A DNA stretch of 26,772 nucleotides. It comes from Tenericutes bacterium HGW-Tenericutes-5. GTDB lineage: Bacteria > Bacillota_I > Bacilli_A > Izemoplasmatales > Hujiaoplasmataceae. A program made the position numbers and the translations under genes. The DNA is taken from positions 1-26,772 of the forward strand of contig PGXI01000004.1 in assembly GCA_002839125.1 (NCBI GenBank), given 5' to 3'. How positions within the stretch are numbered: the first letter of the stretch is position 1; every line of letters starts with the position of its first letter. Positions 21,162-26,772 of the stretch are shown here, piece by piece. The notes under the pieces are model-generated. The model was given only the letters and a program-made list of their open reading frames with translations. It was not told where the DNA came from and searched no databases.

Positions 21162-22427
21162 ATGTATAAATTTAAATTTGCTGATATTGGTGAAGGTATC
21201 CATGAAGGAAAAATATTAGAGTATAGTTTTAAAGTAGGGGATAAAATCAATGAAGGTGATACTTTAGTAGTTATTGAAACTGATAAAGTAAACGCTGAAA
21301 TTCCTGTTCCTGTTGATGGAAAAATTATTGAACTAGGACCAAAAGAAGGCGAGATTGTTCATGTAGGTGAAATTTTAGCTGTCATTGATGATGGAACCGA
21401 AAGTACTGATGCAAAGTTAGAAGAAAAAAATGATGATGCAGAGAATGAAAGCGATGAAGCTGGTGTAGTTGGAAAACTAGAAGTTTCCGAAGAAGTAATT
21501 GCATCATCAAGTGAAGAAATCTCATCTTCAAATAATTCAGAAAGAGTACTAGCAACACCAGTGGCTAGAAAACTTGCAAGTGATATGGGTGTTGACATTA
21601 AAAATGTCAAAGGAACCGGTGATCACGGAAGAGTGTTGAAAAGTGATTTAGAAAAACTAAGCAATTCACCTCAAAAAAATGTTGAAATTCAACAACAAAA
21701 GTTTGAATCACCAACAATTAAAGATAATAATGGTGATCGAAGAGAAAAGATTTCTACTCTTAGAAAGAGTGTAGTCAAGGCAATGACGTTATCAAAACAA
21801 ATCATTCCCCATACTACATTAATTGATGAGTTAGATGTTTCTAAACTTGTTGATTTTAGAAATAAATATAAAGAAATGGCTAAAACACAAGGTGTTAAGT
21901 TGACTTATATGGCTTTTATAATTAAAGCTTTGGCTAAAACAATTAAGGAATATCCGGTATTTAACAGTTCCTTTGATTCAGTTAATGAAGAAATTGTTTA
22001 CCGTAAAGATATTAACATTGGGATAGCTGTTGATACACCAGATGGTTTGATAGTACCTAACATTAAGAATGTAGATAGACTCAGTCTTTTTGAAATAGCT
22101 AATGAAGTTGAAAGACTTTCTAATTTAGCGAAAGAAAGAAAAATTCAACTGAACGAACTTCAAAACGGTACAATCACAATTACAAACTTCGGTGCTTTTG
22201 ATGCTATATCAGGGACTCCAGTAATTAAACATCCTGAAGTAGCAATCTTAGGTATCGGTAAAATAATGAAAAAACCTGTAGTAGAAAATAACGAAATTGT
22301 TATTAGAGATATTGCCCCTCTATCTTTAACATTTGATCATAGAATAATCGATGGAGCTGATGGTGGAAGATTTATGATGGCTTATAAGAAATATCTAAAA
22401 GATCCTCTACTATTATTAATGAGCTGA
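21162..22427 (+). CDS. pdhC: Dihydrolipoamide acetyltransferase (PDH E2)
   Basis: A 421-residue E2, the core of the complex, which moves acetyl from E1 to CoA on a swinging lipoyl arm. A single lipoyl domain (1-75) has the lipoylation site K42 in ETDKVNAEI. Next is an acidic, serine-rich linker (about 76-127), then the peripheral-subunit binding domain RVLATPVARKLA...GRVLKSDLEKL (128-166) and a second linker. The catalytic acetyltransferase domain ends with TFDHRIIDG (H393, D397). AAGGAGG precedes the ATG. The gene ends at TGA four bases before the E3 ATG. The K42 lipoyl group could be supplied by the convergent lplA gene. Substrate class is taken from the operon. Confidence 0.93.
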   Translation: MYKFKFADIGEGIHEGKILEYSFKVGDKINEGDTLVVIETDKVNAEIPVPVDGKIIELGPKEGEIVHVGEILAVIDDGTESTDAKLEEKNDDAENESDEAGVVGKLEVSEEVIASSSEEISSSNNSERVLATPVARKLASDMGVDIKNVKGTGDHGRVLKSDLEKLSNSPQKNVEIQQQKFESPTIKDNNGDRREKISTLRKSVVKAMTLSKQIIPHTTLIDELDVSKLVDFRNKYKEMAKTQGVKLTYMAFIIKALAKTIKEYPVFNSSFDSVNEEIVYRKDINIGIAVDTPDGLIVPNIKNVDRLSLFEIANEVERLSNLAKERKIQLNELQNGTITITNFGAFDAISGTPVIKHPEVAILGIGKIMKKPVVENNEIVIRDIAPLSLTFDHRIIDGADGGRFMMAYKKYLKDPLLLLMS

Positions 22428-22431
22428 TTTT

Positions 22432-23811
22432 ATGAAAGAATATGATGTAATCGTATTAGGGGCAGGACCAGGTGGTTATGTAGCTGCGATAAAGGCTGCG
22501 CAAAACAATCTAAAGGTTGCGATAATTGAAAAAGAAGCAATTGGTGGCGTTTGTTTAAATTGGGGATGCATACCGACTAAATCTTTACTAAAAAGCGCTA
22601 AGGTTTATCAAGAATTTATGAATGCGAAGGATTATGGCATTGATATCGCAGATAAATCTCAAATAACGCCTAACTGGTCAAATATATTAAAAAGAAAAGA
22701 TCGTATAGTAAAAAGATTGACTGGCGGAGTAAAAATGTTGCTTGAAAAGAATAAAGTTGAGATCTTTACTGGCGAAGGTGAAATTATCACAAACAACGAA
22801 GTTTTAATAAATGATGAAAAGATAAGAGCTAAGAATATTATAATTTCAACTGGAGCTTCACCGATTTTACCGCCAATCGAAGGATTGGAAAAAGCATATA
22901 AAGATAATTTCTTGATGACATCAAAAGAGATACTTGATATTGATAATATTCCACAAGAGCTTGTTATTATCGGTGGTGGCGTTATTGGTATTGAGTTTGC
23001 AACGATCTTTAATACCTTTAACACAAAAGTTACTATCATTGAAAGAGAAAAAGAAATACTTTTAAATGTCGATGATGATATCAGAGAAAATATGCTCAAA
23101 ATATTGAAGAAAGCTAAAGTTGAAGTGTTAACTGAATCAACAGTGGTTAAAATCAAAAACAATGAAGTAATTTACAAAGATAAAGACGGAAATGACAAAT
23201 CTGTATCAGCAAGTAAAGTATTACTATCAGTAGGTATGAAGGCGAATATAGGGTCATTCACAAAATTAAATATAAAACTCAATAATAAATTTGTTGAGGT
23301 TAATGACTCTTTGCAGACATCTATACCTAACATTTATGCTATCGGTGATGTTAATGGTAAGATGATGCTAGCACATGTTGCAAGCCATCAAGGTATAATC
23401 GCAGTTAATAATATTTTAGGTCATAAAGAAAAATTAAACTATGATCAAATACCTTCTGCAATATACTCATTCCCTGAAATTGCACAAGTAGGTTTAACGG
23501 AAAAAGCGGCCAAAACAAAAGGATTAGACTATAAGGTGTCAATATTCCCGCTTCAAGCTAACGGAAAAGCACTATCGGCTAATGAAAAAGATGGTTTTAT
23601 CAAGATAATCGCCGATAAAAAGTATAATGAGATTCTTGGTGTTCATATTTTAGCTGACAATGCTAGTGATTTAATATCTGAAGCTGTAGTAGTTATGAAA
23701 TTAGAAGGAACTGCTGATGAGATAGCAAAATCAGTTCATCCGCATCCAACAATTTCTGAAATATATCATGAAGCTGCTTTAGGTATTATTGATAAGCCAA
23801 TTCACATTTAA
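22432..23811 (+). CDS. lpdA: Dihydrolipoamide dehydrogenase (PDH E3)
   Basis: A 459-residue FAD disulfide oxidoreductase that reoxidises the lipoyl arm and reduces NAD+. The FAD-binding GAGPGGYVAAIKAA is at 10-23 and the redox disulfide at C41/C46 in GGVCLNWGCIPTK. The NAD-binding IIGGGVIGIEFA follows near 180, then YAIGDVNG and the catalytic pair in HPHPTISE (H438, E443). There is no N-terminal lipoyl domain, unlike some mycoplasma E3 proteins. Only four bases separate the E2 TGA from this ATG and no clear ribosome site is visible, so it is probably read by reinitiation. Last gene of the operon, followed by a strong hairpin. Confidence 0.95.
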   Translation: MKEYDVIVLGAGPGGYVAAIKAAQNNLKVAIIEKEAIGGVCLNWGCIPTKSLLKSAKVYQEFMNAKDYGIDIADKSQITPNWSNILKRKDRIVKRLTGGVKMLLEKNKVEIFTGEGEIITNNEVLINDEKIRAKNIIISTGASPILPPIEGLEKAYKDNFLMTSKEILDIDNIPQELVIIGGGVIGIEFATIFNTFNTKVTIIEREKEILLNVDDDIRENMLKILKKAKVEVLTESTVVKIKNNEVIYKDKDGNDKSVSASKVLLSVGMKANIGSFTKLNIKLNNKFVEVNDSLQTSIPNIYAIGDVNGKMMLAHVASHQGIIAVNNILGHKEKLNYDQIPSAIYSFPEIAQVGLTEKAAKTKGLDYKVSIFPLQANGKALSANEKDGFIKIIADKKYNEILGVHILADNASDLISEAVVVMKLEGTADEIAKSVHPHPTISEIYHEAALGIIDKPIHI

Positions 23812-23818
23812 TAAAATA

Positions 23819-23853
23819 AAACTGCACTTTTTTAAGAAGTGCAGTTTTTTTTA
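23819..23853. terminator. Bidirectional terminator between lpdA and lplA
   Basis: Perfect 11-bp stem AAACTGCACTT (23819-23829) with AAGTGCAGTTT (23837-23847), then a T run. The A-rich left side serves the minus-strand operon that ends at 23855. Confidence 0.9.
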
Positions 23854-23854
23854 T

Positions 23855-24733
23855 CTATTTAATTTTTTCAAAGAATTCTTCACTATAAAACTTCACGCCT
23901 ACGAGGTATTGAAGGTTGTGATTAGAAACATCCTTTACGATGCCATTATCGATGAATATTTTTTCCATATTACCATCAATTATCATATCCATTTCAAATT
24001 CTTTTGTTTTACCAAAATTCCATTCCCAAGTATTGTATTTAGTAATCATTAAATCTCTAATTTTTTCTATGTCTTCTTCTCTTAAGAAATACTCTTTCTT
24101 ATTTAAACCAAGCAATTTTACTGATTCATCTATAATATCACTTACTAACTCTCTTATGTTACATGGTTTAACCAAAAATTGATTTAAGTTTGCCACTTTT
24201 TGTTTATTTGATAGTATATGATTACCCTTAGTACTATAGCTATAATTAACCAAAGCTTCATTAATTAAATCTAAATCTGTGTCTATCAATAAAGTACCGT
24301 GATGAAGAAGCTTATTATTAATAAATGCTTGAGCATTTCCAGATATTTTGAAATCATCAATAAAAAGATGAGATTTGGGTTTAAAAGAAACATCAAGATT
24401 CATGTTTTTCAATACTTCGATAATTGGCTTTAGGAAATACTCATAGTCATTAATCTTCTTCTCATAATTTTTAGTTATAAAAGAAAACACTAAAGTATTG
24501 GAGTCTTGATAGATTGTTCCTCCTCCAGAAACTCTTCTGATTATCGGAATGCTCGTGTTAAAAAAACTAGGGTTAATTTCAACAAAAGGATTCTGATTAC
24601 GGCCAAAAACAAAGGCTTTTTCACTTTGCCAAAACAAAGCAATATCTTCGTTTATTACATCATTTTTTAAGAGATACTCTTCCAGAGCAAGATTGAAGTA
24701 AGGATTTTTGCTTTCGCTTATTATTATAGCCAT
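23855..24733 (-). CDS. lplA: Lipoate-protein ligase A
   Basis: A 292-residue lipoate-protein ligase, which activates free lipoate with ATP and attaches it to lysine of lipoyl domains. Seen: FNLALEEYLL, FVFGRNQNPF, the lipoate-binding RRVSGGGTIYQD (66-77, Gln where His is common), the active-site lysine K129 in KISGNAQ, and HHGTLLI. A reduced C-terminal domain (from about 195) follows; the protein is somewhat shorter than the ~330-residue bacterial LplA/LplJ. The start lies 2 bases after the pepC stop with no clear ribosome site, so it is the coupled last gene of the MATE-pepC-lplA operon. Its likely target is K42 of the E2 encoded by the neighbouring convergent operon. Confidence 0.92.
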   Translation of the reverse strand: MAIIISESKNPYFNLALEEYLLKNDVINEDIALFWQSEKAFVFGRNQNPFVEINPSFFNTSIPIIRRVSGGGTIYQDSNTLVFSFITKNYEKKINDYEYFLKPIIEVLKNMNLDVSFKPKSHLFIDDFKISGNAQAFINNKLLHHGTLLIDTDLDLINEALVNYSYSTKGNHILSNKQKVANLNQFLVKPCNIRELVSDIIDESVKLLGLNKKEYFLREEDIEKIRDLMITKYNTWEWNFGKTKEFEMDMIIDGNMEKIFIDNGIVKDVSNHNLQYLVGVKFYSEEFFEKIK

Positions 24734-24735
24734 AA

Positions 24736-26049
24736 TTAATCAGCTAAAGAACCCATAGGATCCCAAGGTTTTAATTTTATAGGTTCTTCTTCCCAAATTT
24801 TGAGTTCTTCTTCTGTAAGATATTTCTTATTGATAACCGCTTGATAGACAAACTTGTCAAACCAAGAATCAGAGGCTAAATAGTAGCCTTTCTTGCCAGA
24901 GGTATCTCCCCAGGAGTTTTCAATTTTGTATTTTATTGGTTGACCATTTTTTGAAGCAAATCCTGTTATAACCATAGCATGATTCATTTGCGAGTGACCA
25001 TAATCCAACATAGATGCCTTATCAAGCTCAAAATCTGTTTCAAAAATATTACTGTAATCATAGCGGTCATCAGCCCAGATTCCTAAATCTCTATCGCCAA
25101 AATAACCTACATCACTACCAAACCATACTACTTCATCATCATTAAGCTGTCTGATTACTTTTTCTTTTAATTTTGACATTTCTAGATTAAGATATTTGAT
25201 TTTTCTACCTTCAGTAACATTTCCTAAATATTCTACAGTAAAAGTTTTATTAAAAGGCTTATCATCTGTAGGAGCGTTAATTATACTTACATAGTTATCC
25301 AAAGTATTCCCAATATATTCTTCAAAAAACTGATGAGGAGTCAAGTTTTCAATCAAATAGTAATTATTTTCCTTATCAACATATTCAAAGTCAAATTGTT
25401 TTGGTGGATTACCAAAATTACTTACTAGAAAATCATAAAGTTCTTTCAGTGTTTGGATCTTCAATTTTTCTTTTTCTTTAGGGTTTTTTCTTGCCATACT
25501 AGCATATTTTCTTAGTTTAACGTTAATTAATTGATTAACAGTTCGTGTAGATGAACTATTAGCAGTCTCTTCCATAGCGTCTTTTGGAACAACTCCATAT
25601 TTTTCAACCAATGACACAAACATATCCCATTGTCCACCATCTTGTATGCCAGTTCTTACAATATGTTGCAAAGTTCTGTCATCTTTATCTACTTCTAGAA
25701 AGTCATCGATACTTTCAAGAAAATAGTTAATCTTCTCTAACTTATCGTAGAAAGCAATGTAATTTTGTGATAGTTCAAACTCCTTCAATCCATACTTTTT
25801 AGCGATAATTTCTCTCAAGACATTTAAGCCAGCAAAAATCCAACATCTTCCAGATTTTTGTTGGTTAGCTACTGGAAGTGTTTGGATTTCTTTGGAAAAT
25901 TTAAAACTTGTTTTTGAAACACTTTCTTGTTTAGTAGCAATTGTTTGAAGTTCATTTGCATTAAGTGCTCTTTTAAGTATTGTTTTTGGAAGATTTTTGC
26001 TAAATTCTTCTTCCCATTTTTCGAGTAAGGTTAAATCAACTTTTTTCAT
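24736..26049 (-). CDS. pepC: Aminopeptidase C (bleomycin hydrolase family, C1B)
   Basis: A 437-residue papain-fold aminopeptidase of the PepC/bleomycin hydrolase family, a cytoplasmic hexameric enzyme that removes N-terminal residues from peptides. The catalytic triad is visible: C69 in SGRCWIFAGLN, H357 in MNHAMVITGF and N378 in IENSWGDTSGKKGYY. The usual C-terminus is also present (KPWDPMGSLAD), whose last residues reach into the active site and make the enzyme an exopeptidase. Length is normal. AAGGGAGA precedes the ATG at 26049. It lies 14 bases after the MATE gene and 2 bases before lplA, so all three form one operon. With PepT and the M29 enzyme, the window encodes three peptide-trimming enzymes. 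Confidence 0.95.
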   Translation of the reverse strand: MKKVDLTLLEKWEEEFSKNLPKTILKRALNANELQTIATKQESVSKTSFKFSKEIQTLPVANQQKSGRCWIFAGLNVLREIIAKKYGLKEFELSQNYIAFYDKLEKINYFLESIDDFLEVDKDDRTLQHIVRTGIQDGGQWDMFVSLVEKYGVVPKDAMEETANSSSTRTVNQLINVKLRKYASMARKNPKEKEKLKIQTLKELYDFLVSNFGNPPKQFDFEYVDKENNYYLIENLTPHQFFEEYIGNTLDNYVSIINAPTDDKPFNKTFTVEYLGNVTEGRKIKYLNLEMSKLKEKVIRQLNDDEVVWFGSDVGYFGDRDLGIWADDRYDYSNIFETDFELDKASMLDYGHSQMNHAMVITGFASKNGQPIKYKIENSWGDTSGKKGYYLASDSWFDKFVYQAVINKKYLTEEELKIWEEEPIKLKPWDPMGSLAD

Positions 26050-26063
26050 AATAATTTCTCCCT

Positions 26064-26772
26064 TTAATTTGCTAGATTGGTGTCTAGGGGTATTTTTTTC
26101 TTCAAATCTTTCATTTCATACCTAAAAACTATATAAGATAAAAATCCTGCAATTAGATCTGATGCCATAAATGTAAACCAAATACCTTGAACACCCCATA
26201 GGTATGTAAATAAAAATACCAATGGAATAAAAAGAATAAACTGCCGAGACATTGCGACTAAAAAGGCTCTTACTGGATAACCCATCGCTTGATATACACT
26301 TGACAATATAATTTGAAAACTAATTAATACAAAGCCTAAACTGACCCATCTTAGAGCCATTGGACCAGCCGTCATAAAGATTTCGTTTTGTTCTTCTGAG
26401 AATAGTAAGAAAAGTTGTTTTGCAAAAAGTAATGAAATCGTCATTGCGCCAATAAAATAAATCAGCATCAATTTTTTTGTATAAGCAATGACGTCATACA
26501 ATCTTTGATGTAGCTTAGCTCCAAAATTGTAACCAACTATCGGTTGTAAACCTTGAACCAATCCAAACCCCGGCATCAACAAAAACATTAATAATCGATT
26601 TACAACTCCAAAGATTGAAATATATATGTCAGGTTCATCTATAACATACTTACCAATTAGGTTATTAACAAGGATAACTAAGACAGCTCCTAGCGCATTT
26701 CTTATAAAGGAAGGAAAGCCGATAGCTGTAATCTCGCCAACCATTTTAAAATCAATCTCATGGATTTTCTTT
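26064..26772 (-). CDS. MATE-family efflux transporter, C-terminal half (cut by window end)
   Basis: The C-terminal ~236 residues of a MATE (NorM/DinF-type) multidrug and toxin exporter, a 12-helix membrane antiporter using H+ or Na+. The reading frame is open to the window edge (RKIHEIDFK precedes the ATG at 26744), so the gene starts outside and that ATG is internal. Seen: the seventh-helix region GEITAIGFPSFIRN, VNRLLMFLLMPGFGLVQGLQPIVGYNFGA (the conserved GxxxGxQPIxGYNxGA of the second MATE half), AMGYPVRAFLVAMSRQ, and six membrane segments ending in a basic tail. It leads the operon with pepC and lplA, 14 bases before pepC. Substrate unknown. Confidence 0.9.
   Translation of the reverse strand, partial: KKIHEIDFKMVGEITAIGFPSFIRNALGAVLVILVNNLIGKYVIDEPDIYISIFGVVNRLLMFLLMPGFGLVQGLQPIVGYNFGAKLHQRLYDVIAYTKKLMLIYFIGAMTISLLFAKQLFLLFSEEQNEIFMTAGPMALRWVSLGFVLISFQIILSSVYQAMGYPVRAFLVAMSRQFILFIPLVFLFTYLWGVQGIWFTFMASDLIAGFLSYIVFRYEMKDLKKKIPLDTNLAN

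Noticed and set aside
22659..23162. 167-codon open frame antisense to lpdA
   Set aside because: It is hydrophobic low-complexity translation of the opposite strand of a well-supported E3 gene; no ribosome site or family match.
23789..24182. Plus-strand open frames opposite lplA and across the terminator
   Set aside because: They cross the lpdA/lplA terminator or lie antisense to a confident ligase gene; no coding evidence.
1..26772. Mycoplasma-type code with TGA read as tryptophan
   Set aside because: At least four genes stop at TGA with the next start overlapping or within a few bases, and family-conserved tryptophans are encoded by TGG.

Overview
The window is AT-rich bacterial DNA packed almost end to end with genes. 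It reads with the standard bacterial code. Several genes stop at TGA directly against, or overlapping, the next start codon (msrB/nitroreductase, dioxygenase/MarR, MarR/hydrolase, E2/E3), and tryptophan is read from TGG. That argues against Mycoplasma/Spiroplasma code 4. The AT-richness, lipoate scavenging, a PDH complex, peptidases and a surface endonuclease I would fit a free-living Mollicutes relative (Acholeplasma, Izemoplasma or Haloplasma type) or another low-GC Firmicute. This placement is inference; no rRNA or other marker lies in the window. I saw no tRNA, rRNA, CRISPR array, insertion sequence or phage gene.

Left part (1-5436): the 3' end of peptidase T; a CorA magnesium channel; two related six-helix membrane proteins of unknown function that flank a divergently oriented AAC(3)-type acetyltransferase; and a cytoplasmic gamma-glutamyltransferase-like enzyme. 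Next (5413-9007, minus strand) is a four-gene operon: an Ldh_2 dehydrogenase, MsrB, a SagB-type nitroreductase and a PlsC-like acyltransferase carrying a zinc ribbon. Then, on the plus strand, come an M29 aminopeptidase, an AraC-family regulator behind a perfect-consensus promoter, and a membrane-anchored or secreted endonuclease I with an Ig-like domain and six cysteines.

Middle part (13039-18859, minus strand): ribosomal protein L25/Ctc, a GH3 beta-glucosidase, and a compact ring-cleavage-type dioxygenase / MarR / carboxylesterase operon that resembles the Bacillus subtilis Mhq (quinone stress) system. The operon has a perfect 20-bp palindrome, with a TCGAATTCGA core, placed between its -35 and -10 elements. 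A small cupin gene lies upstream.

Right part (19085-26772): the full pyruvate dehydrogenase operon (E1alpha, E1beta, E2, E3). It shares a bidirectional terminator with a convergent operon of MATE transporter (cut by the window edge), aminopeptidase C and lipoate-protein ligase. The ligase probably supplies lipoyl groups to the E2.

Most transcription units end at short hairpins that overlap stop codons. Many starts follow extended -10 boxes (TGnTATAAT) with short leaders. No stretch over 300 bases lacks a gene. The longest gaps are 18238-18511 (mhq promoter/operator and hairpins) and 18860-19084 (divergent promoters and small repeats).
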